From NCBI GenBank assembly GCA_012295275.1, contig CM022676.1:16277207-16341206 (forward strand): a DNA stretch of 64,000 bases, given 5' to 3'. Below the pieces are notes generated by a model. It worked only from the letters and a program-made list of their open reading frames with translations. It had not been told where the DNA came from and ran no database searches. This document shows, one piece after another, positions 38,081 through 53,319 of this stretch; the first letter of the stretch is position 1; every line of letters starts with the position of its first letter. The translations under genes were made by a program, and so were the position numbers. This stretch comes from Chrysomallon squamiferum (Eukaryota; Mollusca; Gastropoda; Neomphalida; Peltospiridae).

Positions 38081-39957
38081 TTCTTAATATAAACCTGACT
38101 AAATCAGTCTGTCTCCATCAAACACAACTACTTTAATTCAGATCCTTCTTCTTAGCCTTATATACATTGCTCGTTGACTGACGCAATTTCTTTGGTAACT
38201 GTACACCTGCTTGAAAGAAATTTGTCAGAGGAGCTGAACTGTAACGTAGGACACATTTCAGATAACAAAAAAATAATAATAGTACAAAACAAAAGAAAAA
38301 AGTACTATTGTCAAGAACAGCGAAGAGAACCTTTCTTTCTGGTAGTCTGTCTACTTGTCTCTCTATTAATCTTGATCTATCTATCGATATATCTATCTGT
38401 CTGTCTGTCTGTCTATCTGACTGTATATTTGTCTATCTGTCTATCTATTTATTCAAAATTGTTTGTCATTGTGTAAACTTCAGATAGTTTGATGCTTGTG
38501 TGAAAGTGTCTAAATGCGATCGCACGGATGTGTGTTTTTGTATTTGTCTGATTCTGTGAACAACGATTCACATGTTCTGTGTTTACAGATATTCTGTTCT
38601 GAACTTTTGTGCTGATTCGGTTAATTTTCATAAATTCTTCAGGGAATGACTATCTTTAGTGTCTTGAATATAGTAAATATAGAAATAATTACTTTGTAAC
38701 TATCGGAGAATCATGTTATTAGTGATTTGTCAACAGAGGCGCATTCTGAAGCTGTTATCAACATGCAGTAAGCATCAAACAATAAGTGAATTATTTTTAT
38801 AATCCTATTTGTTCTGTTATAAAGAAAATATATATTGCTAAATGATTATAATAATTATGAATGGATACGAAATATATCTAGCAATCTAAAATTCTTCATC
38901 TCAGCTGTATAGTTGTCAACTTTTAGGGTTTTTTAAGACACAATTTCGCATCTTTTTTTCACAGCGTGATATTTTTCAAGCAGATGTTCCATCAGTGGTA
39001 AAACTTAAAGTTTCACTTCTACAAATAAAACTATTGCAGGAACTGTTTGAATTCGGGATTCCTGTTCATCATCTTTGTGGCAAAAATCTGTTTTTGTCTT
39101 TCAACATTTTACCCTAAATTCTTAGCAATATCATCTTTGTTCGTTCCCTCGACTATATCGAAGAAATAAAATTAACAAATCGCGAGCTGAACAGTATGAT
39201 AATGAACTCTTTCCTAATGATGTTAAGTTTATTTATAATGGGAATTACGAAGCTACATAAATAATTATTATTTACTGGCAAATCCTTGGTCACTTGCGAA
39301 TCATTTTGAATGTTTGTAAATGTTTAGTTTAGACATCAAATCCGAATCATGTTCTTCATCTTGAATTGACATACTTCTATCATCACAGCAGTTCACCATA
39401 TACTGTTTATTTTATGGCAAAGGATTAAGTGTAAGATGACTCACACAAAATTATGTAACAGTATTTTATTAATACTTTTTTTCCAGACTAAATTATAACT
39501 GGTTGTGTTTGTAACTCTAAATCTTTCTGACAATTTTGAAATAAGGTTAGTTCGTTTTTCGCATGTCTTTTTCGTGTAACGTCCTTCAAGCACACATTTA
39601 TCATTACCCATCAAGCCATATAAATCCATATTTCTCTTTTTCTCCATAGGTACAGTCATAAATGTTGACATACGAACAAAGAAACAGAGATATAAATATG
39701 CATACGCATATGAACACAAATATTCAGTTTTCTTTTCTGGTGTAAATAATAAAATAAATTAATTAAGAAACAGTGAATGTTCTTTTCCCAGTTGCAGATA
39801 TAATACAACCCATGAAACTGTTGTTGTCATTGTCATTTTTTATTATTATTATCAGCATCACCTGTGATCAGTTTTATATTAAAAAAAAACAAAAAGTGTA
39901 AAAGAAAAAATGGAAAAACAACATAAAGAACGGTGTCAGTAATGTCAACATCTAGAG

Positions 39958-39961
39958 CAAA

Positions 39962-40029
<68 letters not shown>

Positions 40030-40083
40030 CAATACAAATAATAATAATAATAATAACAATAACAATAACAATAATAATAATTC
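39958..40083. repeat. (AAT)n tract with AAC interruptions
   Basis: Imperfect triplet run of about 125 bp with no coding content. Confidence 0.9.
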
Positions 40084-41429
40084 TTACTGACTCGTGAAAT
40101 GGAGTTATTCTTGTTTGTTTCAGCGCTCAATGTCCATGACGTCAAATCATTGACAGAAATTGAAGCTACAGTCAAACTGTAAGTTGTTAAATAACTTGTG
40201 ACTGTGTGTAAAGTTTTTTTTCTTGTTTGTGCAAACTTACATCTCTTTTCTCTGTATGTCAGTGTCCTACACAGCGCCTACTTTCTGGAATACACCTCTA
40301 GCAATCAGGGCAGTTGGAATGAGATCAAACCCTTCTGAATCCTGATACCGTGGACTTGTCCTAATAGTGGATCACCCAAAATGAAATAAAACAAGTTCGT
40401 TGTGTGTACAATATATTTAGACCATTTCTCTTTTCTCCATAGGTCTTTTCTCTCATAAATGTTGACATACTTACAAATAAACAGAGATATACATATGCAT
40501 ACACACACAAAAACAAATATACACATGCACACACATACACGCAGTCACATAGAACAGTCTGTCTTACTCTAACCTGCAGTAATCTTCATAAATAACAACC
40601 AAGTACATCTTTGTGACTGTCGTGTATCAGTGACACACTATTTTTATCTGACCTGCATAACAAACATACACAGTTAATTTGATATACTGGCCATGCTAGT
40701 TTCATCACAAGACGAAACGCAGTAAACAAAACTATTTCGAAAAAAAAAAAAAAAAAATAAAAATAAAATGATCTGTAGTTAAGTTGTAATGTTTTATCAG
40801 AGCAATCTTGCATAACAAGAAGACAAACATGTAAAATAAAATAAAATTAATCTATAATAATATATAGCCTTTAATATTATCTCACCTAGATAAATTGATA
40901 TTTCATTATAATTTTAATGAACATACCTATGCTTTTCATAATTTGTTTTTTGGTCTATATTAATGTATAATCTGTAATATTATCTTAACTACACAAATTG
41001 ATATTTTATTTTTATTTTAATAACCACTTCTATGATTTTCGTAGTTTGTTTATACGTTAAAATACAAACTCATTTCTCTGATCTTTGTTAAAATAGATGG
41101 TCGAGCTTATCTCTGGGATAATTCCAAACACAAATCTTAATTTCCAGTTCTAATTTACCTTGTATGATGGAAATATAAACGCGATCATATTTACCATTGT
41201 GTATAAATTAATCAGTTTATATGATGATATATTCTGTCGCCAAGGTTATGGAATGTAATCTGAACATAAAGAAAGAACTTATATATATATATAAAGTGAA
41301 GTGAAGTAAATAATAACAACAACAACAATAATAATAATACTGAAGGCCTTAAATATGTACGGATTCAAACACATAGTTACTGAAATAATAATTCAGACTG
41401 ATACGTTTATTTCTTCTTTTTTCTCAAGT

Positions 41430-42560
41430 ATATTTAATGTCTTGCACAGCTGGATACCTATTTACGTCTAAGTTCTCCTCTTCAAAAACTTGACATTTTC
41501 TCAGAATTTTACTTTAGTGATTCAGTAATCAGAATAGAAAGTAGCGATAAGGCTATTTATTTCTTTTTTTTATATAAATCATTTGTTTTTAAGTAAATAT
41601 GGATACTAAAGCGTGTGTATGTATGTATTTATTTATTTGCACGTGTGAATGTAACTAATGTGTAAAGGAATTATTATAACAATATAGCTAATGTGTCATT
41701 TTAATATTTGTGCCTTTTTTCTTTTTTATTGTTTTTTCTTTTTTTTCTTTTTTTTTTTTTTCTTTTTTTTTTTTGCCTTTAGAAACAGGAACAGGTGAGC
41801 ATAATAACTTAACACCTTAGTATCGTCCATTATTAAGACCTAGAAATCTTAAACGTTTCTCTGCAGTAATTCAGGTGATAGAAAACAAACGTTCTTAGCG
41901 CAGAGAATAGAAAACACACATCATCGAACATCTCACTTGTAAACCAGGAAGTGTTGTCATCCGACCAGTAAAAAAATATTTAAAAGCGAGGATTTTTTAA
42001 GCTGTGATAAAATTAATCAAATTAGTATGATTATTTAAACTGAAACCTTTTGTTTTCATAGTCCGTCAGTTTATAACGATCATTTACACAAAACACTTAT
42101 CTCGCATACATACGACTGCAAAGGTACATTAACAGGGTGTATATATTGTTTTAACTAAACAAATACATGAATCAATAACTACTAAAATCGAATAATTCTA
42201 CATTGTATCTCCTGATTTTCGTTATGAAGTCATGACTTCCGGTTATTGTCTTTTTTCCTCTCCTAATTATGGGCGTGACTTCGTGTGTTTAGATGATAAT
42301 TTTGTCGACATTCTGCGTTCTGCGATAAGGACTTGATGCTTATCGGCATACAGCTATTCAAAACAGCTTTATTTTATTTATTTGTTTTACTTCTCTGTAT
42401 TTTATTTTATTATTATTTATTTTATTTTGTTTCTTCATTAAAGAACATTACTTAATGATTTCTCTCTTAGTTTACGGTATTAATTGCGTTCATTGATGAT
42501 TACACTTTATTTAAACACGTCTAACTAGTATGTAAACCGAGTAACATCTACTGTTCCTGA
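41430..42560. repeat. Direct repeat related to 27.89-28.90 kb
   Basis: Counterpart of the 27.9 kb block. A degraded signal-exon trace follows at 42.67-42.72 kb (the CTGTAGGTATAAGAAGTAAA side remains, but the start codon is lost). Confidence 0.7.
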
Positions 42561-43854
42561 GAAATTGAACCGGTTGATGTGGGCCTAATTAAATCGCCAA
42601 ATTTTGTTTGTGGAATGCTGAAATCGAGAATGTGTAATGTATTTTATACTGAAATAAACAATGAAAACCTTAAACCCCTGTAGGTATAAGAAGTAAATCA
42701 ATTTAAAAATAAGGAAGATGGATATTTCTTGTTTTTAAACTGAATAGATTAGTCTTTGAAAAATGCATCTTCTTTATTTTTTTAATCTGATTTCTATCTG
42801 CATATACGTAACATGTAACACATACTAAGTTGAATTTTGTAACTGCAGACCTAACTGAATACACCTGAGCACATTGTATGATTATTTCTAAACAGACAAA
42901 TACAAAACAAACAAACAAAAACAAATATATTAATTTTATCAATTGTTTCTCGCAGTCTAAAGAAATAATACAAGTAATATTTTAACCGGATGTTGTATGA
43001 TAATATCTAGATTTGACTGTTTGGCAGTTAAAAGAAGAGTGGACACGCAGACATTAAATATGTTAAAATGTAGAGACTGTTTGTAGAGACTAATGCTAAA
43101 CACATAATAATGACGTATACTTCTGAAACATGGACTGATGAGAACCTAAAATATAATATTTCGAGGGAAATATTCCGTTTTGTACTTTTCGGTTTCGATG
43201 ATTTTATATTTACATACGACTATTGAATTATAGTTAATAATTTTGCAGCTGCCTTTGTTCTTATTTTATGTTCTATAATGTTATAGCATATGTAAAAATC
43301 ATTTTATGAAGTTGTTTTCGTTTTCCAAATATTTCAGTATACAAGTAATGATCCTCAAACGATACTCACATAACCAGTATAGCAAGTGAGTGTAGTGTGT
43401 GTTATGTAGTCCAGATAAAAATAGCGTGTCACTTCTGTTCGAGTAACTCAGGGGGTATACACGGGTGTTATTTGCAAATATCTGAAAAGTTCATTGTGTC
43501 TGCGGTGAAGTGTAGAAAGAAAGAGAGAAAAATGTGGTATCATTTAGATTTTTCAACATTATTAAAAGATAAATAATAATAACTGTTCAATAACAATAAT
43601 AACGAGAAAAACAACACAAACGACAATATATTATATAAAATGAAAAGAAAATAATTTAATTATTATTTTCCAGTATTTATAGGACAGGACTGAACATCCT
43701 TAATCAAGGCACGAGAAAATGCATTCCTTATTAAAATTATGTCAATTACATTCATAGCAAAATAAGTAATAAACAGAGACAGGGTAAAAATTATTTCAGA
43801 AAATTAAATAGCAAATTATTACTGTCGAGTGTTACTTTGTTTACCGTGAAAGTC

Positions 43855-43855
43855 A

Positions 43856-43936
<81 letters not shown>

Positions 43937-43948
43937 AAGAAGAAGAAG

Positions 43949-43982
<34 letters not shown>

Positions 43983-43985
43983 CCA
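43855..43985. repeat. Composite (AAT)n(AAG)n(AAC)n tract
   Basis: Three pure runs follow one another, with sharp switches of the third base of the triplet. Confidence 0.95.
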
Positions 43986-44597
43986 ATGATAATAATAACA
44001 TTAATATGGACAATGAAAGTGACTAGGAATCTAAATTATGCTTTTAGTTATTTGATATCCGCCCTACGTCTAAAACGTTGTGTATTGAACCAAACAAATG
44101 GCAAAGAAAAGATTATATTTTATGTTTTGTCGGTTGCGAACTATTTACGTATTAATGGCTAGTTTTCTGACACTATAGAGATGAATTTTCTAAGAAGCGA
44201 ATGTTTGTAGTTTAGGACATGCAGAAACATTTCATTACTGCTATGCGATAGCTACCTCTGTGAAATTATTTTATTACAAACTGGTTTTTGAAAGATTTTC
44301 CTGAATCAGTCAAACTTCTCCCTCTGCTGGAAGTCAACAAACACTATCAAACATTGACTGAGATACAGAATAAAGTGGATAAATTGACACTTAACAGGAA
44401 TGTACCCTTCCACTGAACCAAACTACAGCATATAACAAACATTATGATACAGAGATAATCAGGAAAATACAAACATGCCTTAGTGTGAAAAAGTTCACCT
44501 TACATACTAAGACAAACAACAAAAACAACAACAAATAAAGTGTAAGAATAATAATAAGATTAATAATAATAATTACAATAATAGTAATAATAACAAC

Positions 44598-44646
<49 letters not shown>

Positions 44647-47600
44647 GTAATATAGATATTCATAAATTATAATCCTTTAAAACCATTATTATTTTAAACA
44701 AAATTTCAAATGAGAATTTTTTCTTGAATTAATTTTATATCAGCACCAACAATTACAACAACAACAACAACAATAATAGTAATAGTAAATACGTCATATA
44801 AGTATAAGTAAATTATTTAAAGTTTTCTCTCTCAGTTCACGTTAATAATTACGTTCATTGCTGATTAATCTTTATTTAAACAACAACACACACAAGTCTG
44901 CCTATTATGCATTCCTGGTGCCATCTACTGTGCCTTCAGGAATTGAAACTTTAGATTTAGACTAATTTGTTCGCAAAATTTTGTCTGCTTGATGAGCAAA
45001 TCGAGAATGTTTGTAATTTATATTAAAATAAATATTATCGACTACAGATATAACAAATTAAATTTAAAAAAAAAGATAAAAAATAAGAAATCTTACTTAA
45101 AAACAGAACAGATAAGTTTCTCTCTGTCTAACGCAAATATTTTAATTTAGATGCTGATTCCTATCTTTTTATTCATAACATGTTGACTAACTATAGTTTT
45201 ACAACAGAAAAGCTAACTAAGTCCATCTATGCACATTGTAGGAGTATTCTAAATGTAACTATTTCACAATTCATAAAACTGTCGGTAGACATATTAAAAT
45301 GTTTCAATTGTTCGTTCCTGCTAACAATTAATACAGGTGTGTACTTGTGTAAAACATTTTTGAAGTTTCTTTAACTACTGAATAAAATTGATATTTTAAA
45401 TGTTTTGTTATATTTTACAGGGAAATATTCATTAAGTACATAAAGGATTCAGTGATGAGTATAGATATGACTACTGTAGATTAACGTTAATTATTTGCAG
45501 GTTCATCTTTTTCTGTTTTTATTTTTCAGAACATTGCTAAAGATAATTTTAAAATATTATTTTCGTTTTCAAACATTTCCATAGAGTTCAGCCGATATTC
45601 ACATGACGTGCATATGAAGATAAGAGAACAAATCAGTGGTTATTTGTTATGTACACGACACACACACACAAGTGTATCCAGGTGTTATTTACAACGACCT
45701 GAACAGTTTATTTCGTAACCGAAGACCTGTTTCAAAGCTTTTAGTACATACAATGGATCGTATGGCATGTGAAATAAAACGCACTGTTATTAAGAACAGT
45801 GAAGAAACGTTTTCGTTATGGTCTGTCTATTTACTTTAGCTACCTCTATCTGCCTGTCTCTCTGTCTGTTTGTGTATTCAAAATTGTTTGACGTTATATA
45901 TACTTCAGAAACAGAAGCTTAAATATCCATCTATATTTATGTGTCTAAATGTGATTGCAGAGAGTGTGTGTGCGCGCGCGCGCATGTGTGTTATTGTGGC
46001 TAATTCTGTCAACAATGATTTGTATATTTGTGTGTTTAGTTAAAGACATTTTGTTCTGAACTTCTATACTGATTCAGTTAATTTCGATAAATTCTTCAGC
46101 GAATGATTATCTTTAGTGTCTTCAATATACTACATAGAGAAAGTATTAGATGGTGACTATTAAAAAATCATATTATATGTGATTTTTCAACGCACACGCA
46201 TTCTGAAGTTGTTATCTACATAAAACATTAACCAATGGAATCCATTTTAGTATAATCCTATGTGTTCAGATATAATGAAAATATATATTGCTAAATGATC
46301 ATTGTAATTATGAATGGATATGAAATATATCTAGAAATTCTTAATCCCTACAGTATACTTGAGATTTCTTCAGTTTTGATTATTAACAAAATCTCATTTC
46401 TTTTCTGCCAAGGTGGTGTTCTTTCAGTGGTAAAACTCATGTTACAGTTTGACTGCTATCAATACACATGTAACAGTTATTGTGTGACTTCGGGATGCCT
46501 GTTCATAATCTTTGTGGGAAGAATCTGTAAATCAGAAAACAGTCTTCAATTGTGTTCTAGTCGTTCACCATCTTTAACACCTCATGACATTTTACCCACT
46601 ATTCTTAAGTTTATACTCTTTGTTCATTTTCTTGGCTATTTCCGAAAAATTGATTCTGGTTCAGACGGCAACATCCTCAACAAAGAAGTGTGATACTTAA
46701 CTCTTTCCTAGAGAGGTTAAGCTAATTCATGATGGGAATTACGAAGTACGGAAATAATAATTATATACTAGTAAATCCGAATAATGCTTAAGGTATGTGT
46801 GTTAAGTCATCATATCCACTTCATCATCTTGATGATGCGTTAAAATGTTTTTGCCATCACAGCAATTTACCACATACTACTTGGTTTATGTCAAAGGAAT
46901 AAAAGTAACTTGAGTCACACAGAACTATGTAACAGTATTTTATTTATATGTTGTTTGCAGTCTGAATTATGCACATATTTCATCGTTGATTTCTACAACC
47001 TAAAGATTTCATACAATTTGAAATAAGGTGTCTTCGGTTTTCGCAGGTCCTTCATGCACATGTTTCTGATTAACCACGAAGCCACTTATATCTGTGTAAG
47101 ATCAAATAGATTTGGACACGTGTCGATCTCTTATACAGGGCCACATTGTTGGGTGCCCGTCTAGCAATCAGGGCAGTTGAAATCAGATAAAACCCTCCTC
47201 AATGCTGATACCAGGAAATTGTTCTTCTGGTGGATCAGACAAAATGAAATCAAACAATTTCATAGTGTGCAGAATATATTTATATTATTTCTTATTTTCG
47301 CCATTATAAATACACACATAAACACAAGTATACATAGAAACGTATAAATATGCACACATCTTAAAACATAAGCACTCATTCACACACACACACACACACA
47401 CACACAAAAAACACACACACACACACACTTAGAATAGACTATCTTGCTCTAACCTATAGTAACAGTAGATCCTGTTTAAGGTTTGATACTCGTAAATTAC
47501 ACTGGCTGTACCTTAGTGTATCTCGCGTGTCAGTGACACGCTATTTTTATCTCACCTACATAAAAAACAAACAAACTCTTCACACTTTAATTTCATATGC

Positions 47601-47870
47601 TGGCGAGTCAAAAGTAAGAGCAGAATCCTGAAATATTATGGATACAAAATTATTTTAAAATTGCTTTAAGAAAAATTGTAATTCATTAACTGCGTAATCT
47701 TGCATAACAAGAAGTGAAACGTGTAGATTATGTCAAATTAATCTATATTAATATATATCCTTGAATATTAGCTTAGCAACCTTAATAAATATTTTATTTT
47801 AATTTTAATAAACACTCATACCATAATATAGTTTGCTGTTCTGTTGTACATGCCTTAAAACATAAAACAC

Positions 47871-47975
<105 letters not shown>

Positions 47976-48089
47976 TGTGTTTGACAATTAACACAACGGT
48001 GTTTTCCCGGTAGAAAATAGTCCCTTTCCTATTTTGCGGTTTCGATGATTCAATACATACATGCGACTATTGAACATTAATGTTAATTA

Positions 48090-48745
48090 CTCTGCAGCTA
48101 TCTTTTTCTTATTTTATTTGTGAGATCGCTATAGCACACGTAAAGATACTTTTAAAATGTTCGTTTTGTTTTTCACGTACTTCCGTGTACATTCAATGGT
48201 GCTCGAACGATACTGCTATAACAGTACACCAAGTGTGTGTTTGTTTGTTATGTAGGTCAGATAGGTCACGCTGCACGAGATACACAGAGATATACCTGGG
48301 TATTATTTAGGAAGAGCTGAACAATTCATTGTTAATACAGTGTCTGCGCGCAACATTCTTGAGTATATCAATAGCAACTGTTTAATAACAACAACAACGA
48401 CAACGACAATAATAATAACAATAATAATAATAAGAAGAAGAAGAATAAGAATAATGTACTATAAAAATGAAGAAAAAACAGTAAAAAAGATAATCAGATA
48501 AATATGAGTATTTGAACATTATGTTAATTTTCTTCTTCACTTATTAATATGCAGTACTGAAAACCATGTATCGACACAACGTTGAAATGCATTCGACATT
48601 AAAATTTTGTCAAGCATATTCATAGCAAATTGAAACCGTGAACAGAGACACAGGTCATAATTTCAGAAAATTATGTTTCTAATCATTGACATCAGGTTTT
48701 GCTTTCTCTACCGTGAAAGTCGTAATAACAATGATAATATATATA

Positions 48746-48789
<44 letters not shown>

Positions 48790-49090
48790 TACATACATAC
48801 ACACACAATAACATAGAACATGTGTATATATATATATATATTTAAAACCACACAATAACACAGAACAGCCTGTCTTACTCTAACATACAGTAACAAGTCT
48901 GATCCTCGTAAATAAAACCCGAGTATGTTTCTGTGAGTATCATGTATCACTGACACACTATTTTCATCTGACCTACATAACAAACAAACACAGTCAATTT
49001 GATATGCTGGCCACGCTAGTTTCAGCACCGAACGAAAAGAAGTATACAAACATATTTGGAAAAAAGAACATTTTAAAATTATCTCTAGGT
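48090..49090. repeat. Interspersed repeat in inverted pair, copy b
   Basis: Counterpart of 32.23-33.32 kb inside the segmental duplication: plus copy at 48.09-48.35 kb, minus copy at 48.9-49.07 kb. The spacer carries (CA)n here and (AT)n in the other copy. Confidence 0.65.
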
Positions 49091-49874
49091 AAGCTGTAAT
49101 GTTTTAGCAGAGCGATCTTGCGTAACAAGTAGACAACTGTGTCAAATTAAATACAATTATGTAATAATGTGTAACCTTCAGTATTATCTTATATTCATTT
49201 TAACAAGCACTCCCATGATTTCCATAGTTTGTTTGTCTGATGTATATACGTGAAAATACACACTCAATTGTATGATCTGTGTTAACACAGATGATGTTAA
49301 AGTTGTTCTGTGGGATAATTCCAAACACAAATCTTAATTTCTATGATTTACTTTGTATGATGAAAAAATAAATGTGTTGATGTCTTATGACTTTCTATAA
49401 CTTAATCAGTTCAGATGATGATAGATTAAATCGCCAAGATTATGGAATGTAATGCCTAACAACATAAACAATATATATATTAACGTTAAGTAATTTATAA
49501 TTATAACAATCATAATAATAATAATAATAATAATAATTAGTGTTATTATTGTTGTTATTGTTATTATTATTATTATTATTATTATTACATCAATAATAAA
49601 ATAATGACCCTAGGTACTTCATATGATCATAATCCTTTAAACTGTTATTATTTTTATTTTTTTGTCAAATGAATAAATTTTGCTTGAAGTAATTTTACAT
49701 CTTCTGCCACAATCACAACAACAATTATAATAATAAAAAAGAAAAGAGTGATATGGATACGTCATATAATTCTAATCTCTTAAAGCTGTTTCGTTATCGC
49801 TGAACTCTTTCCAAACGAGAATACGTGTTTGACGTTGTTTGTTTTTTTCAGTGTAAAAATCGCATTAACAAAAC

Positions 49875-50085
49875 TATCGTCCGCTCGAGAAAACGAGACT
49901 GAAGCAATTTATCTTACAAGTCACGGTTGTTCGGTTCACAATTAACACTTTGTAGAGGTCAAAGTGAGATAAAAAGTATAAACAAGCCGTGCTACTTGTT
50001 ACGGGTAAATAAACACACTGATACTGCTTATTTGTTTGAGCTATGTTGTATTTTGTTACTGTTAAAATTTTATTTTATTCTGTTG
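49875..50085. promoter_or_regulatory. Conserved 5'-intron block, copy 6
   Basis: Motif with one change (GGTCAAAGTGA at 49957-49967). No signal exon, intact or dead, is recognisable to its right. Confidence 0.4.
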
Positions 50086-51479
50086 CAGAGTAATTTAATA
50101 TGTTCAATTATAAATCAGTAATAAAGATACAACTACAGGACCAGATACTTATAATGTCAAGAATAAAGAACAAAGAAGATTTCAACGTGTAATAAAATAT
50201 AGCTGAAGTCCATTTCATGACAAACTCAGCCCCCATCGACCCCTCCAGAAAAAAAACAAAAATTTATAACTGCAGAATCTTAGTTTTTAGCCGTATTACA
50301 GCCTCGTGCATTTCTGTATTATTTAATCTGTAAATATTGTCAGCATTTTCATTTTAATTAGTTTTATATGTTATATAACCATATCCTGTCTTGCGTCAAA
50401 AACATCATGAAAGTCTGTTGTGCTCTTATTAAATGATTCATATAGTTACGAGTAGATTTTTCGTCGTAGGTAGATGATAATAATAACTACGAATGGATGA
50501 GAAATGTATCTAGAAATTCCTTTTTTTTTTTTTTTTTTTTTTGAAAACACAGTGTCACCTGTTTTCTGTCAAGGTTATGTTTTCATGTTTGTGTTGTCCT
50601 ATCAGTGGTAAAGCGCTCGTTACACTTTGATAGCTACTAACAGAAATAATGGAGGCATTATGCTACTACGGGACTCGTGTTTCAACATCCTTGTTATAAC
50701 ATTCTGTAAGTAAATAAATATGTCTACACGAACAGAGAAACACACATAAACATACACATGTATACATAAATATACATAGACACATAAACAGAAATGTACA
50801 AATACACATCTGAAAAGATGAAGACACACACATATACACACAAAGCAGTTTATACGTATGAAAGTGACTTAGAATAGTCTGTCTTGCTCTAACCTAGTAA
50901 AACAGTAGGCGCTGTGTCAGATGTAATAATAACACTGGGTGTACTTTAGTGTATCTCGTGTATCAGTGACACACTATTTTTATCTCAGCTACATAAAAAA
51001 AGCAGACACGTTGCAGATTTAATTTGATACGCTGGCGAGATTCGTCAAAAAAGCTGTGACCAGTATACTGAAATATTCGAGAATGGGGCAAAAGAGCATT
51101 TTAAAATTATTTTAAAATCAAGTGTAATTTGTTAAGCGCGTGATCTTGTATAACAGGGAGAGAAATTTGTAAATAAATTAAATTAATCTATAATAATATA
51201 TAACCTTTAATATTATCTTAGTTCCATCAACTATCTTTTCTTTTTCTCTCATTTTTTTTGGTTGTTTTATTTATTTATTTTTTAATTTTAATTAAAATTC
51301 TCACCATTTTAAAGTTGTTTACGTGTTCTATATACCTTGAAAGATAAATCACTAATAAGTGACTACAAGAGTAGATGAAGATATGTGTGTTATTAAATGT
51401 CAATAGGCCAAATTACATACACACATAAATCCAGAAAACACTATAATTCATACATCTAAGCTCTAAGGAAGTCCCAGGC

Positions 51480-52430
51480 AAATGATGTAATGATTAAAAG
51501 CAATATGATAACTTTAAGAAGAAGAAGCATTTATTAAATGAAATATCACAAAACTTACAAAATTGCGTGTCTGCGGACGTTGATTCTGAATTTTATAATA
51601 ATAGAGTCTCAGATATAAATGCAATATTTATAACTGCAGCTAAAGATACATTGTGAAAGAAACCAACCTATATTACAATAAGCATCATGATAATCAGGCT
51701 TGGTTTAACAAAGCGTGCAAAACTGCCGAAAAGAGATAAGGGAAGAGAGACAAAGATATAAACAATTTCGTGGAGGTATACTGAAAGCTAACTTGAAGTA
51801 CAAAGAGAATCAGTTCAAATAAACGCTAAATAGATCACTTAGGGAACGTAAAATATCTGCTAACCTTACTTTGAAAATGCTAAAAACATCAAATACAATA
51901 GAGTACTTGTCAGTTCTTAACAGCAATAAACACTGACTGTCAGAAGCAGATGTCTGAACTGATATTTTTCACAACCTTTAATTGTAACGTTGATGAAAAT
52001 TGCACACGCAAAGCCAAGAAAGCACTAATGATATTTTGAACAACCCTTTTTCAGCCGACGAAATATCTAGAGCAGTGATCAACCAGCCGGAGAAGACTTT
52101 ATTACTGATAAATATATTAATATATACTGTTAATATTATGTTACCTTTACATGTTCTATTGTTTAACGTTATTCTTCGAACATCAACTGTAACATCTAGT
52201 TGGTTGATTGGACTCTTTAAACCAGTATATAAGAAGAAAAGTGCCAGAAGTTAGTTAGAAATCTATAGACCTGCTTCATTATCAATCTCTTTAGATACAT
52301 TATTTGAATCTGTAGTGAATTCTGAATTAAATAAGATTGCAGATACGACAAATCTGCGTTTACAAAATCAAGCTGTATTTCGTAAAAGTTATTCCATAAC
52401 GGACCACTTATTGTCTTTATAGTATATAAT
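51480..52430 (+). mobile_element. Non-LTR retrotransposon (LINE) reverse transcriptase relic
   Basis: Translated fragments fit a LINE reverse transcriptase in order: a WFNKACKTAEKR-like linker (about 51.7 kb), FSADEISRAV (52.05 kb), a W-x-x-G-L-F-K-P-V-Y-K motif (52.20-52.23 kb), then, after a stop, IYRPASLSISLDTLFESVVN and NQAVFRKSYSITDHL. In-frame stops (such as the one at about 52.25 kb) and frame changes make it non-functional. The catalytic YxDD region is not seen, so it is truncated or decayed beyond 52.43 kb. The clade is not resolved. Confidence 0.75.
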
Positions 52431-52900
52431 TATTGTAATAAAGAAATATAAATAAATTAAAAATATTAATAACTAAATAAATAATTAAATAACAATTAAA
52501 TAACCACATCCCTTTGCAGCTTACCAGACAGATTAATAACAATTTCACTAGATGTAGTTCATTCTCAATTTTAATGGACATAGATTAACTAGAATTTTAC
52601 TGAACACAGTTAAGTCACAGTTTCACAAGACACAGAGTAAGTAGAAATTTAGTAGACAGAGGTTAAACACAAATTTAATATACTATAGATTAATTAGAAT
52701 ATGAAAAAAAAAACATACTTTAATCACAATTTTACAGATTTATCGGAGTTATATGCTGTACAGTATCAGTTAATCGAAAGAATAACAGTGTAATTTTAGA
52801 AAATAAAATACTATTGTCTTCAAGTAAACATAATAACAGTAATAAAACACATTTAAAAAAAAATGTCTAACTACGTTTTTGTTTGAAAATAAAACATATG

Positions 52901-52936
<36 letters not shown>

Positions 52937-53236
52937 CATTTAATTAGCTCTTTTGATTAAAAAAAATCAATAATAGTGAATAATTGTTATATAATTTCAT
53001 TTCCTGCAAATAGATGTGTTTATCCGATGTTTAACCTATGTATGTCTGTACGTATATGTGTATATGTAGGAATGAATGAACCTATCTATCTACAACACAG
53101 ATATATATATATATGTGTATGTATGTATGTATGTACATACCTATGTATCTATGTGTAAGTGTATATATATGTACAGTAAAAGCAATGAAATAAGTTGTTT
53201 CGAAGTTTTGTGTAAACACACTTATAAAGAGATATT
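52431..53236. other. 3' flank of the FN3 receptor gene
   Basis: A+T-rich sequence with (AT)n tracts at 52.90-52.93 and 53.10-53.12 kb. It would include the 3' untranslated region of the minus-strand gene ending at 53237. I did not find a convincing poly(A) signal. Confidence 0.4.
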
Positions 53237-53319
53237 TTAATCTTTTTGTCCATTATCACCGACTCCTAATACTTCATACTGATGCTGTTCAGTTAACCCA
53301 CTTCGTTCTACGTTGTTAC
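53237..53319 (-). CDS. Last coding exon with YEVL motif and stop
   Basis: 26 codons (NNVERSGLTEQHQYEVLGVG, then DNGQKD) and TAA at 53239-53237. YEVL is a second YxxL motif. Eighteen residues separate it from YENL, longer than the usual ITAM gap, so the pair may act as two independent sites. Confidence 0.75.

Larger units (their letters stand above)
36550..38915. repeat. Duplicated 5' block, copy 2 (carries intact signal exon)
   Basis: Counterpart of 25.5-27.9 kb, offset about 11 kb. Both copies retain the signal exon, splice donor and conserved intron block, while the sequence between has drifted by substitutions and small indels. Confidence 0.8.

Noticed and set aside
38174-38476. 100-codon plus-strand frame ending in SIYLS repeats
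   Set aside because: It lies in the upstream flank of the signal exon, ends in a CTGT/CTAT repeat, and its counterpart near 27.4 kb is not open.
46295-46693. 132-codon plus-strand frame
   Set aside because: The duplicated copy near 30.3-30.6 kb is interrupted by stops and indels, and no known domain is visible.
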